A stretch of 64,000 nucleotides of DNA, from the NCBI RefSeq assembly GCF_031679605.1, contig NZ_CP117522.1, positions 3,224,001-3,288,000 on the forward strand, given 5' to 3'. Under the pieces are notes generated by a model. The model had not been told where the DNA came from, did not search any database, and saw only the letters and a list, made by a program, of their open reading frames with translations. Numbering within the stretch: position 1 is the first letter of the stretch; the number at the start of each line of letters is the position of its first letter. The position numbers and the translations under genes were made by a program. Positions 8,194 to 16,612 of this stretch are shown one piece after another. Source of the DNA: Streptomyces luomodiensis (GTDB lineage: Bacteria > Actinomycetota > Actinomycetes > Streptomycetales > Streptomycetaceae).

Positions 8194-8593
8194 TCTCCGT
8201 ACCGGCGAGCGCCTGGCTCACCGGGCAGTTCTTCTTGGCGTCCTCGGCCGCCGCGACGAACGCGGCCTCGTCCAGGCCCTCCACCGAGCCCTCGACGGTG
8301 AGGTGGATACCGGTGATCCCGGTGCCGGGCTGGAAGGTGACCTCGGCCTGGGTGGTCAGCTGGGTGGGCGGGTTGCCCGCCTGGGTGAGGCCATGCGAGA
8401 GCGCCATCGAGAAGCAGCTGGAGTGCGCCGCCGCGATCAGCTCCTCGGGGCTGGTCTTGCCGTTCGCCTGCTCGGCGCGGGACGGCCAGGAGACCGGCTG
8501 CTCGCCGATGCCGGAGGAGTCGAAGGTGACGGTCCCCTTGCCCTCGGCCAGGTTGCCCTGCCAGACGGTGTGCGCGGTACGCGTCGTAGCCAT
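8168..8593 (-). CDS. osmC: OsmC family peroxiredoxin
   Basis: This 141-residue thiol peroxidase reduces organic hydroperoxides with a Cys pair. Both cysteines are present, Cys60 in AAHSSCFSMAL and Cys123 in KKNCPVSQALAG, together with Arg39 and Glu50/51 (SPEELIAAAH). Start ATG 8593 is chosen because MATTRTAHTVWQGNL is the usual opening; a GTG 36 bp upstream is in frame. The spacing fits the OsmC rather than the Ohr branch. It is monocistronic and convergent with the unknown gene at 7561. Confidence 0.9.
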   Translation of the reverse strand: MATTRTAHTVWQGNLAEGKGTVTFDSSGIGEQPVSWPSRAEQANGKTSPEELIAAAHSSCFSMALSHGLTQAGNPPTQLTTQAEVTFQPGTGITGIHLTVEGSVEGLDEAAFVAAAEDAKKNCPVSQALAGTEITLSAKLA

Positions 8594-8668
8594 GCTCGCT
8601 GTTCCCTGCTTCCTGTCGGTGACGTCCACCTGCCGGTGGAGCGCCGGATGTGACGTACGGTCGGATGA

Positions 8669-9316
8669 TCACCGGGCGGGGGTGCCGCCCCTTCCGGCCG
8701 ACCCCGGTCCGGAGATCGCCTCCGAGCCTACGTTCCAGGCGACGACGGCCGGGCGACCATGCTCAGTTCCGAGTCGACTCACGGTCGCGGTGTCCAGCCG
8801 GAAGAGCGCGCCGGCGGACGGGGGCAGCCCCAGCCGGCGGGCGGTGAGCACCCGCAGCACATGGGCGTGGGCCACCAGCACCACATCGGCGCCGTCCGCC
8901 GCGTCCAGCTCGGGCGCGATCCGGGCGAGCACCCGGTCCACCCGGGCCCCGATCCGCTCGGGCGACTCCCCCGGGTGGCCGGCTTCGCCCGGCGGGACGC
9001 CGTCGGTCCACAGGTTCCAGCCGGGGCGGGTGCGGTGGATCTCGGGGGTGGTGACGCCCTCGTAGCCGCCGTAGTCCCATTCGTGCAGCTCGGGCTCGGT
9101 CGTGAGGTCCTCGAGCCCGGCGAGCCGCGCGGTCCGCACGGCCCGCTCCATGGGGCTCACCAGGGTCAGCCCGATCTTGCGCGCGGCGAGCAGCGGGCGC
9201 AGGGCGCGCGCCTGCTCCTCGCCGTGCGCCGTCAGGGGCATATCGGTCCAGCTGGTGTGCTTCCCCGACCGGCTCCACTCGGTTTCGCCGTGCCGGATCA
9301 GCAGCAGCTCAGCCAT
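8669..9316 (-). CDS. Histidine phosphatase family protein (phosphoglycerate-mutase-like)
   Basis: This 215-residue protein carries the catalytic RHGE at 8-11, Arg58 (SPMERAVRTA), an acid in HEWDYGGYEG near 79 and the second His150 (VLVAHAHVLRV). This is the complete phosphohistidine active site. In Streptomyces such proteins act on small phosphate esters; the true substrate is unknown. Its start overlaps the end of the thioredoxin gene by 8 bp, so the pair is co-transcribed. The C-terminus is a Gly/Pro-rich tail. Confidence 0.85.
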   Translation of the reverse strand: MAELLLIRHGETEWSRSGKHTSWTDMPLTAHGEEQARALRPLLAARKIGLTLVSPMERAVRTARLAGLEDLTTEPELHEWDYGGYEGVTTPEIHRTRPGWNLWTDGVPPGEAGHPGESPERIGARVDRVLARIAPELDAADGADVVLVAHAHVLRVLTARRLGLPPSAGALFRLDTATVSRLGTEHGRPAVVAWNVGSEAISGPGSAGRGGTPAR

Positions 9317-9722
9317 TGCGGTCGGACGCCTTCTCCTCGTCGATGGCCCGCTTCTCGTTCGCGGCGGCCGCGATGGAAGCGCGCACCGAGTCCATGTCGA
9401 GGTCGCGGGCCTGGCCGATGACGTCCTCCAGGGCCGGCTCGGGGAGGGCGCCGGGCTGGGCGAAGACCGCGATGTTGTCGCGCACGATCATCAGCGTGGG
9501 AATGGACTGGATGTCGAAGGCGGCGGCCAGTTCGGGCTGGGCCTCGGTGTCGACCTTGGCGAACAGCAGATCCTGGTGGCGCTCCGCGGCCTTCTCGTAG
9601 ATGGGCGCGAACATCCGGCACGGCCCGCACCAGGAGGCCCAGAAGTCGATCAGGACGAACGCGCTTCCGGACACGATGTCGTCGAAGTTGTCCTTGGTGA
9701 GCTCGACGGTGCTAGTGCTCAT
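9309..9722 (-). CDS. trx: Thioredoxin
   Basis: This 137-residue disulfide reductase has the active site WCGPC at 31-35, after IDFWAS. The cis-Pro is in IQSIPTLMI and the fold is complete through residue ~110. A charged C-terminal extension of about 25 residues (AIAAAANEKRAIDEEKASDRNG region) is longer than in TrxA. Start ATG 9722 gives MSTSTVELTKDNF; the upstream frame lacks a ribosome site. It is first in a two-gene operon with the phosphatase. Confidence 0.9.
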   Translation of the reverse strand: MSTSTVELTKDNFDDIVSGSAFVLIDFWASWCGPCRMFAPIYEKAAERHQDLLFAKVDTEAQPELAAAFDIQSIPTLMIVRDNIAVFAQPGALPEPALEDVIGQARDLDMDSVRASIAAAANEKRAIDEEKASDRNG

Positions 9723-9789
9723 GCCTGCGTTACCCGCTTCCGTACGTCGGCAGATGCCTCGTGCACGGTAACCCCGCCGCCGCCGTCCG

Positions 9790-11415
9790 TTATTCCGGCC
9801 GGAAACGGATGCCGAGGTCGGCGGGGGTGAAGCGGCGTACGTCCCGGGTGGACAGCCCGTGGCCGGTCCCCCGCAGGACCCAGAAGCCACCCGTCCGGCC
9901 GCGGTCGTAGCCGGGCGCGGCGGCGATCACGTCGTCGTGGCCGTCGCCGTCGACGTCGAGCAGCGGGGGCTGGGGGGCGAAGCCGTCGGAGCCGTACGGA
10001 GCGGGCCGGCCGGGCACGCCCGGGGTGTCCAGGTCGACGGTCTGCTCCCCGCCGTCCTCCTCATGCGCGCTCGCGGCCGGGTCGTACTCGCCACCGCGCC
10101 CGCGCCGGGACCCGGGCAGCAGGGTGAGCCGGCCGTTGCCGTGGTGCTTCTCCGGGGTGGCCACCACGAGGTCGGGACGGCCGTCGCCGGTGATGTCGCC
10201 CACGGCCGGGGAGCCGCCGAAGCCATCGCCGCGCCGCGCGTCGCCGGGCAGGCCAGGACCGGACGGGTCGACGGTGAGCTCCGGACGCCCCCTGCCCAGC
10301 CCGGACCTGGCGCCGTGCACGACGGTGAGCCGCCCGGAGCCGCGGTGCGGGCCGGGGCCGAGGGTCCCCTGGCCGGGCGCGAGCAGATCGTCGATCCCGT
10401 CGTGGTCGGCGTCCCCGGCCGCGGGCTCGCGCGGACCGTCCTCCGTGCCGAGGGCGTGGGCCAGCCGCGCCTCGGGCCGCTTGTCCCGCACCAGGCCCTC
10501 GGGCCCGCCCCGGTAGTGGGCCACGGGTGGGTCGAGGGGGGCGGTGTCGTCGGATTCCGGCTGATCGGGCTGTTCGGTGTCGTAGGGGTAGGTCAGCACC
10601 ACGTCGGTGCGGTGGTCACCGTCGAAGTCCCCGGCGGTGGCGGTGGCGGGCGCGGTACGGCGGTGCCGGCCGGTGGGGAGCGCGGCGGTACGGGCCGGGC
10701 GGGGCGTGGCGCGCCCCGACCCGAACGTCCCGAACGGCCGGAACGGCCCGTACAGCACGCGCACCGCGCCCCGGCCGTCGGCCGCCGAGGCCAGCAGGTC
10801 GGCGGCGCCGTCCCCGTCGAAGTCCCCCACGGCCAGGGCCAGGAATCCGGCCGCGCCACCGCGCAGCGGGCGTGGCGCGGCCAGCCCACGGGGGCCGCCG
10901 CGCAGCACCACCGTCTCCCCGGTCCGCGCGGACCGTGGTGTCCTCCCGTGCCGGAAACGCGCCGTCACCAGGTCGGTGAATCCGTCCCCGTCGAGATCGG
11001 TCCGCAGCGGCGGCCCCACGTAGTCGTCCTCGGCGCCGTCGACGACGAGGCGGTGCCGTGGGTCCAGGCCCCGCGCCGAGCCGTAGACGACCGCCAGCCG
11101 GGCGGGCAGCGGTCCCCGGGAGGCGCTGGTGGGGCGGATGGTGGTGGCGAAGTCGTCGTAGCCGTCGCCGTTGAAGTCCCCGAGCGACGCGGCGGCCGCT
11201 CCCTTCGTGGCCCCCTCCCCCGGCCTCCGGCCGCCATGGCCGCCCTTGCTGCACCCGGCGAGCAGCAGCACGGCGGACACGGCCACGGCGGCGACGGGGA
11301 CGAGCGAACGCACGGCGGCGGCACCTCCGAGGCGGATCGACACGGGTACGGACATCGGCACGGGTACGGACATCGGCGGGGATACGGACAGGGGTTCATC
11401 GCTCAAGGACTCCAC
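9790..11415 (-). CDS. FG-GAP/VCBS-repeat lipoprotein
   Basis: This surface lipoprotein of about 541 residues has a lipobox LLLAG-C after a hydrophobic segment. Seven calcium-loop motifs of the D-x-D/N-x-D-G type follow, including DFNGDGYDD, DLDGDGFTD, DFDGDGAAD, DADHDGIDD, DITGDGRPD and DVDGDGHDD. This implies a seven-bladed beta-propeller of the integrin-alpha kind, held outside the membrane. The start is uncertain: GTG 11415 has GAGAG upstream, but ATG 11373, ATG 11355 (which gives the shortest leader) and GTG 11484 are in frame. A short duplicated stretch encodes MSVPV twice there. Adhesion or carbohydrate binding is likely. Confidence 0.75.
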   Translation of the reverse strand: MESLSDEPLSVSPPMSVPVPMSVPVSIRLGGAAAVRSLVPVAAVAVSAVLLLAGCSKGGHGGRRPGEGATKGAAAASLGDFNGDGYDDFATTIRPTSASRGPLPARLAVVYGSARGLDPRHRLVVDGAEDDYVGPPLRTDLDGDGFTDLVTARFRHGRTPRSARTGETVVLRGGPRGLAAPRPLRGGAAGFLALAVGDFDGDGAADLLASAADGRGAVRVLYGPFRPFGTFGSGRATPRPARTAALPTGRHRRTAPATATAGDFDGDHRTDVVLTYPYDTEQPDQPESDDTAPLDPPVAHYRGGPEGLVRDKRPEARLAHALGTEDGPREPAAGDADHDGIDDLLAPGQGTLGPGPHRGSGRLTVVHGARSGLGRGRPELTVDPSGPGLPGDARRGDGFGGSPAVGDITGDGRPDLVVATPEKHHGNGRLTLLPGSRRGRGGEYDPAASAHEEDGGEQTVDLDTPGVPGRPAPYGSDGFAPQPPLLDVDGDGHDDVIAAAPGYDRGRTGGFWVLRGTGHGLSTRDVRRFTPADLGIRFRPE

Positions 11416-11578
11416 GCGGCGCTCTCGGGTTGCTCCGCGCGCCCCCGCGGAACCCCGTACGCCCCCACAGAATTCACGCGACACCGGGCGCCGAGGTTGC
11501 GATCATGGCGGGGACCTCGCTCTGGGCGGGGAACTGGACGCGTCACGAGCAACTCGACGAGGAGGAAGGCGATCCGCG

Positions 11579-12226
11579 ATGCCGGCCGTACCCGCCGATC
11601 CGACGGTGCTGCACCCGATGCCCGAGCAGCCGCGGGTGGTGTTGCTGAAGCCGCTGGTCACCTCGCCACTGATCGAGGTCGGGGAGTTCTCGTACTACGA
11701 CGACCCGGATGACCCCACCACGTTCGAGACCCGCAACGTGCTGTACCACTACGGGCCCGAGCGGCTGGTCATCGGGAAGTTCTGCGCACTGGGCGAAGGG
11801 GTGCGGTTCATCATGAACGGCGCCAACCACCGCATGGACGGCCCCTCCACCTTCCCCTTCCCCATCATGGGCGGTTCGTGGGCCGACCACTTCGACCTGA
11901 TCACCGGCCTGCCGGGCCGGGGCGACACCGTGGTCGGCAATGACGTCTGGTTCGGCTACCGGGCGACGGTGATGCCCGGCGTCCGCATCGGCCACGGCGC
12001 GATCATCGCCTCCGGTTCGGTGGTCGTGGACGACGTGCCCGACTACGGCGTCGTCGGCGGCAACCCGGCCCGGCTCATCCGCCGCCGCTACGACGACGAG
12101 GACATCGCCCGGCTGCTGGCCCTGGCCTGGTGGGACTGGCCGGTCGAGCACCTCACCGCCCACCTCCGCACGATCATGTCCGGAAGCGTGGCCGACCTCG
12201 AGGCGGCGGCCCCGCGCCAGAACTAG
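11579..12226 (+). CDS. Xenobiotic acyltransferase (Vat/CatB type hexapeptide O-acetyltransferase)
   Basis: This 215-residue left-handed beta-helix enzyme acetylates hydroxyl groups of antibiotics such as streptogramin A or chloramphenicol. It has the family segment EFSYYDDPDD, the catalytic His84 in FIMNGANHRMDG, hexapeptide turns (IGKFCALGEGV, VGNDVWFGYRATVMPGVRIG) and NPARLIRRR near the end. Start ATG 11579 has GGAGGAAGG upstream. It converges on the WYL regulator gene so tightly that both stop codons lie in one CTAG (12223-12226). It may protect against an unknown antibiotic; substrate not provable here. Confidence 0.85.
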   Translation: MPAVPADPTVLHPMPEQPRVVLLKPLVTSPLIEVGEFSYYDDPDDPTTFETRNVLYHYGPERLVIGKFCALGEGVRFIMNGANHRMDGPSTFPFPIMGGSWADHFDLITGLPGRGDTVVGNDVWFGYRATVMPGVRIGHGAIIASGSVVVDDVPDYGVVGGNPARLIRRRYDDEDIARLLALAWWDWPVEHLTAHLRTIMSGSVADLEAAAPRQN

Positions 12227-13656
12227 CCAGGTGTGCGCTGTCCGGGGCCGTCGGCCGCCGCGGCAGCGGCGTAGCGGCGCGCCAGGTGCGCGAAGGCCTC
12301 CTTGAGTTCGGGCGGCCCGATGACCTCGATGTCGGCGTCGAACCTGCCGATGGTGGCGGCCAGTCCGGGCCATGACCACGCGCCCAGGACCAGTCGGCAG
12401 CGGTCCGGGCCGAGTGCCTCGACGACTCCGTCCCCGGCGAAGGGGGATACCTCGGCGGCGGGCAGGTCGAGGATCACCTCGCCACGGCAGGGCCAGCCGC
12501 CGGGCCCGTCGGAGCCCTGGAACCGGCCGGCGATGAAGGCGGCCACGTCCCCGCCGGGCACCTCACGCGGGGTGAAACGGGGCCCGGTGGGGGTGCGCGG
12601 GGTGATCCGGTCGACGCGGAAGGTGCGCCAGTCCTCGCGGTCGAGGTCCCACGCGAGCAGATACCAGCGCCCGCCCCAGGTGACGAGATGATGCGGCGCC
12701 ACCTTGCGCGGCGGAGCCGCGACAGACCCGATACCGACCGCCCCCGCCGGTGAAGCCACTCCAGGCGGACAAGCCTCCCCCGGCCGGGAAACCGCCCCAG
12801 GCCGGGAGGCCGCTCCCGGCGGAGAAGCCGACCCAGGCGGACAAGCCGCACCCGCCGGAGAAGCCGCTTCCGGCGGGGAGGCCACCCCAGCCAGGGAAGC
12901 CGCACCCGGCGGGGAAGCCGCCCCAGGCCGGGAAGCCGCACCCGACAGAGAAGCCGACCCAGGCGGACAAGCCGCACCCGCCGGAGAAGCCGCTTCCGGC
13001 GGGGAGGCCACCCCAGCCAGGGAAGCCGCACCCGGCGGGGAAGCCGCCCCAGGCCGGGAAGCCGCACCCGACAGAGAAGCCGACCCAGGCGGGGAAGCCA
13101 CCCCCGGCCGGGAAGCCGCACCCGACGCAGAAGCCACCCCCGGCCGGGAAGCTGCCCCCGGCGGGGTGGCGGGGGTGTAGTCGAAGCGGAGGACCTCGCG
13201 GGCGCGGACGGCTGTGCTGAGCGCCATGAGGACCTGCGGGTCGGCCCGCGGATGCGGCCGGTCTCCCGGACGTTCGACGGCGGTGATCTGGAGCGCGTCG
13301 ACGCGGTGCCGCAGCCGTGCGGGCATGACCTGCCGGACGGTGTTCAGGGCGCGCGCCGCCGCGTCCTCGATCCCGGCGCCGGTGGTGAGGGCGGTCTGGA
13401 GCGCGACGGCGAGGGCGACGGCCTGCTCGTCGTCGAACAGCAGCGGGGGCAGCTCCGCGCCCGCGCCGAGCCGGTAGCCCCCGTCGGGGCCCTTGGTGGC
13501 CACGATGGGGTAGCCGAGTTCGCGCAGGCGGTCGACATCGCGACGCACGGTGCGCGGACTGATCTCCAGCCGCTCGGCCAGCAGCTGCCCCGGCCAGTCG
13601 CGGCGTGCCTGGAGCAGCGAGAGCAGGGACAGCAGTCGCGCTGACGTCTTCGGCAT
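12223..13656 (-). CDS. YafY-type HTH/WYL transcriptional regulator with a repeat-filled WYL domain
   Basis: This 477-residue protein has an N-terminal HTH (LAERLEISPRTVRRDVDRL, about 1-65) and a WYL domain. That domain is interrupted between VLRFDYTP and RKVAPHHLVTWGGRWYL by about 145 residues of Gly/Ala/Ser/Pro repeats. Relatives have only a short loop at this point. The C-terminal WCX part (DLPAAEVSPF... VIGPPELKEAF) is intact. Start ATG 13656 is chosen; ATG 13665 is possible. It is divergent from the DinB operon, which it probably controls. The insert is in frame and a multiple of six residues, so function may persist. Confidence 0.85.
   Translation of the reverse strand: MPKTSARLLSLLSLLQARRDWPGQLLAERLEISPRTVRRDVDRLRELGYPIVATKGPDGGYRLGAGAELPPLLFDDEQAVALAVALQTALTTGAGIEDAAARALNTVRQVMPARLRHRVDALQITAVERPGDRPHPRADPQVLMALSTAVRAREVLRFDYTPATPPGAASRPGVASASGAASRPGVASPPGSASLSGAASRPGAASPPGAASLAGVASPPEAASPAGAACPPGSASLSGAASRPGAASPPGAASLAGVASPPEAASPAGAACPPGSASPPGAASRPGAVSRPGEACPPGVASPAGAVGIGSVAAPPRKVAPHHLVTWGGRWYLLAWDLDREDWRTFRVDRITPRTPTGPRFTPREVPGGDVAAFIAGRFQGSDGPGGWPCRGEVILDLPAAEVSPFAGDGVVEALGPDRCRLVLGAWSWPGLAATIGRFDADIEVIGPPELKEAFAHLARRYAAAAAADGPGQRTPG
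12745..13170. repeat. Coding minisatellite: 18-bp units and a 126-bp duplication
   Basis: The region is built from degenerate 18-bp units that encode six residues such as G-A-A-S-x-P on the minus strand. Seven units make a 126-bp higher-order block present in two near-identical copies (12822-12947 and 12948-13073); a third copy begins at 13074 and diverges. All period lengths are multiples of three, so the host gene stays open. Confidence 0.9.
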
Positions 13657-13756
13657 GACTCCCATTCTGCCCCGAGTAGCGGCCACAACCTGTCCGCTAC
13701 CTCTGTGAGTGTTGTCTCCGTCAGACGACGAGAACGACCAGAAGGACCCGATCACC

Positions 13757-14335
13757 GTGACCGCCACCACCACAACCCCCGCCACCCTCGACGCCGAGCG
13801 GGCCGATCTGCTCGCCGAGCTCACCGCCGCGCGCTCCGCCCTGATCAAGACCGTGCAGGGGCTCAGCGACGAGCAGGCCGGTGAGCGCCCGACGGTCAGC
13901 GCGCTCTGCCTGGGCGGGCTGATCAAGCACGTCGCGTTCATCGAGGAAGGCTGGATGCGCTTCGTCCTCGAGGGCCCCTCGGCGCTGCGTTACGACCTGC
14001 CCGAGGGTGTCACCTGGGCCGACCTCATGGGCGGTACCGCGAAGGAGGTCCCGCAGTGGGCGATCGACAACCAGAACAACTTCCAGATGCTGCCCGGTGA
14101 CACGCTGGCCGGGGTGCTCGAGGCTTACGAGCGGGTGGCCGCCCGGAGCGCGGAGGTCATCTCCACCGTCCCCGACCTGTCGGCGACGCACCCGCTGCCG
14201 GAGGCGCCCTGGAACGAGCCGGGTGCGGAGCACAGCGTGCGCCGGGTGATCATGCACGTCATCGCCGAAACCGCCCAGCACGCCGGGCACGCGGACATCA
14301 TCCGCGAGACGCTCGACGGGCAGACGTCCAGCTGA
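13757..14335 (+). CDS. DinB family protein
   Basis: This 192-residue four-helix bundle belongs to the DinB/mycothiol-dependent group. It has the metal-site histidines in LIKHVAFIEEGW and the C-terminal motif ETAQHAGHADIIRE. Members are metal-dependent thiol S-transferases or unknown. Start GTG 13757 is chosen, with AAGGA upstream; an upstream in-frame ATG gives a longer leader without a site. It is divergent from the WYL regulator and 98 bp before the aldo/keto reductase gene. It may form a stress or detoxification unit with the two genes that follow. Confidence 0.85.
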   Translation: MTATTTTPATLDAERADLLAELTAARSALIKTVQGLSDEQAGERPTVSALCLGGLIKHVAFIEEGWMRFVLEGPSALRYDLPEGVTWADLMGGTAKEVPQWAIDNQNNFQMLPGDTLAGVLEAYERVAARSAEVISTVPDLSATHPLPEAPWNEPGAEHSVRRVIMHVIAETAQHAGHADIIRETLDGQTSS

Positions 14336-14433
14336 CCGCTTCCCGGAACCGCTCGGCGCCGCGCTGGTGACGGCCGTCACCTGCGCGGCGCCGGACCCCA
14401 TGAGCCAAGGAACCGAAGGGAAACGGCGCGACC

Positions 14434-15477
14434 GTGAAGACGCGTGAGCTGGGGCGGACCGGTATCCAGGTCAGCCCCTACTGCCTGGGCACCATGAAGT
14501 TCGGTCAGGTGGGCAATCCCGACCACGACGACTGCGTCCGGATCATCCACCGGGCGCTGGACGCGGGGATCAACGTCATCGACACCGCCGATGTGTACGG
14601 CCCGCACGGGGAGTCCGAGGAAATCGTCGGCAAGGCGCTGCGCGGGCGGCGCGACGACATCGTGCTGGCCACCAAGGTCAACGGCAGGATGGGCGAGGAC
14701 CCCAACCGCGGCGGCAACTCCCGGCGCTGGATCATCGCCGAGGTGGAGCACTCGCTGCGGCGCCTGCGGACCGACCACATCGACCTCTACCAGATCCATC
14801 ACCCCGATCCGCGGACCGATCTCGAGGAGACCCTCTCCGCCCTCACCGACCTGGTGCGCAGCGGCAAGGTACGGGCGATCGGGTCGTCCAACTTCCCGGC
14901 CTCGGAGATCGTCGAGGCGCAGTGGGTCGCGGACCGGCGCGGGCTCCAGCGGTTCCGTACCGAGCAGCCCACGTACTCCCTCCTCAACCGCGGCATCGAG
15001 CACGAGATCCTGCCCGTCTGCCAGCGGTACGGCATGGGCACGCTGGTCTGGAGCCCGCTGGCGATGGGCCTGCTCAGCGGCCGTTTCCGCAAGGGCCGAA
15101 CCGTGCCGCCGCAGGACGCGCGGATGCGCTGGGTGCCCCGGCACATGACCGACGAGCGCAAACTCGACGCCGTGGAGCGGCTCATCCCGCTGGCCGAGGA
15201 GGCCGGCCTGTCGCTGACCCACCTCGCGATGGCCTTCGCCATCACCCACCCCGGTGTCACCTCGGCCATCATCGGGCCACGCACCATGGAGCAGCTCGAC
15301 GACCTCCTGGCCGGCGCCGGAACCACCCTCGACGACGAGCTCCTGGACCGGATCGACGAGATCGCGCCGCCCGGAACCGACATCGGCCCGATCGACGTGT
15401 CCTACACCCCACCGGCCGTCGAACGCGCCGCGCTGCGCCGCCGCCCGGCCGGGGAACGCGCCGCGGTGACCCGATGA
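14434..15477 (+). CDS. Aldo/keto reductase
   Basis: This 347-residue NADPH-dependent carbonyl reductase has the full catalytic tetrad: Asp50 and Tyr55 (DTADVYG), Lys81 and His122/123 (QIHHPD). The cofactor segment is near SAIIGPRTMEQL. It starts at GTG 14434. The stop overlaps the start of the next gene as ATGA, so it is translationally coupled to the AlkZ-like glycosylase. The natural substrate is unknown; it resembles the AKR branch that includes YajO-like and general stress proteins. Confidence 0.9.
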   Translation: MKTRELGRTGIQVSPYCLGTMKFGQVGNPDHDDCVRIIHRALDAGINVIDTADVYGPHGESEEIVGKALRGRRDDIVLATKVNGRMGEDPNRGGNSRRWIIAEVEHSLRRLRTDHIDLYQIHHPDPRTDLEETLSALTDLVRSGKVRAIGSSNFPASEIVEAQWVADRRGLQRFRTEQPTYSLLNRGIEHEILPVCQRYGMGTLVWSPLAMGLLSGRFRKGRTVPPQDARMRWVPRHMTDERKLDAVERLIPLAEEAGLSLTHLAMAFAITHPGVTSAIIGPRTMEQLDDLLAGAGTTLDDELLDRIDEIAPPGTDIGPIDVSYTPPAVERAALRRRPAGERAAVTR

Positions 15478-16574
15478 CCGTCCTGGGCACCCGGGCGCTG
15501 AACCGCGCGACGCTCGCCCGGCAGTTGCTGCTCGACCGCGCCGACGTCCCGGTCCACGACGCCGTCGGGCACCTGTGCGGTATGCAGGCGCAGGAGCCGC
15601 AGGAGCCGTTCGTCGGGCTCTGGTCGCGGCTGCGCGCGTTCGACCCGGCGGACCTCTCGGATCTGCTGGTCCGGCGCGGTCTGGTGCGGACCCACCTCAT
15701 GCGCCGCACCGTCCATCTGCTCACCGCCGAGGACACCCTGGCCTGGCGGGCCCGCCACGGCACCATGCTGCGCCAGCGGGTGCTCGGCACCTACCGCCGC
15801 GAGTTCGAGGGGGTCGACCTCGACGAACTCGCCGTGGCGGGCCGGGCGGTGATGGCCGACGGCGAGCCCCGCTCGATGGCCGAGCTGGTGCGGGTGCTGG
15901 CCGACCGCTGGCCGGCCCCCGCACCGCGGGCACTGGGCGAGATGGTGATCGCCGCCCTCGTGCCGATGGCGCAGACGCCACCGCGCGGGCTGTGGCGCAC
16001 CAGGGCGGGGGTGCGCAACGTCCTGCTCTCCTCCTGGCTGGGCCGGGAGGCCGACCCGCCCGTCCCGGACGGCTCCGATCCGGTCGGCCAGACGCTGGTA
16101 CGGCGCTATCTGGCCGCCTTCGGCCCCGCGGCCTCGGCCGATGTCCGCGCCTGGTGCGGCCTGGCCGGGCTGCCGACCGCGGTGGCCGCGATCCGCGAGG
16201 AGCTGGTCACCTTCCGCGACGAGCGCGGGCGCGAGCTGCTCGACCTGCCCGACGCGCCGCGCCCGGACCCCGACACGCCCGCCCCGGTGCGGTTCCTGCC
16301 GGCGTTCGACAACGCGATCCTCGGCTACCACGACCGCGGCCGGATCATCGACGACGCCCACCGTGGCCTGTCGGTCGCCGGCGAGCGCGTGGTGCTGGTC
16401 GACGGCCGGGTCGCGGCGACCTGGAAGGTCGAGGCGGACACGGTGGCCGTCACCCCGTTGCGCCGCCTCTCCCCGGCCGAGTGCGCCACGGTCGCCGAGG
16501 AGGGGCGGGAGCTGGCGTCGTTCCTCTCCGACAGCGCGAGCGACCGGGTACGGGTCGCCGCGTCGCCGGGCTGA
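15474..16574 (+). CDS. Winged-helix DNA glycosylase, AlkZ-like (HTH_42 family)
   Basis: This 366-residue protein belongs to the winged-helix family that includes AlkZ, which unhooks interstrand crosslinks and gives azinomycin self-resistance. The catalytic QxQ motif is visible as Q38-A-Q40 in GMQAQEPQEP, nearly the same position as in AlkZ (about 37/39). Other family segments are HLMRRTVHLL, VRFLPAFDNAILGY and ATWKVE. It starts with ATGA overlap on the reductase gene. The QxQ form suggests an AlkZ-like rather than YcaQ/AlkX-like (QxD) enzyme. Repair of bulky or crosslink adducts is likely; the lesion is unknown. Confidence 0.85.
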   Translation: MTVLGTRALNRATLARQLLLDRADVPVHDAVGHLCGMQAQEPQEPFVGLWSRLRAFDPADLSDLLVRRGLVRTHLMRRTVHLLTAEDTLAWRARHGTMLRQRVLGTYRREFEGVDLDELAVAGRAVMADGEPRSMAELVRVLADRWPAPAPRALGEMVIAALVPMAQTPPRGLWRTRAGVRNVLLSSWLGREADPPVPDGSDPVGQTLVRRYLAAFGPAASADVRAWCGLAGLPTAVAAIREELVTFRDERGRELLDLPDAPRPDPDTPAPVRFLPAFDNAILGYHDRGRIIDDAHRGLSVAGERVVLVDGRVAATWKVEADTVAVTPLRRLSPAECATVAEEGRELASFLSDSASDRVRVAASPG

Positions 16575-16612
16575 CCCGGAACGCGCACCGGCCCCGCCCC
16601 GCCCGGGTCAGC
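16570..16612. terminator. Bidirectional hairpin spanning two converging stop codons
   Basis: GCTGACCCGG (16570-16579) pairs perfectly with 16603-16612. The stop codons of the AlkZ-like gene and of the convergent acetyltransferase gene sit inside the two arms, so one hairpin ends both transcripts. Confidence 0.7.

Noticed and set aside
9859..11712. A 600-codon plus-strand gene
   Set aside because: It is antisense to the FG-GAP lipoprotein, whose seven calcium-loop motifs fix the coding strand.
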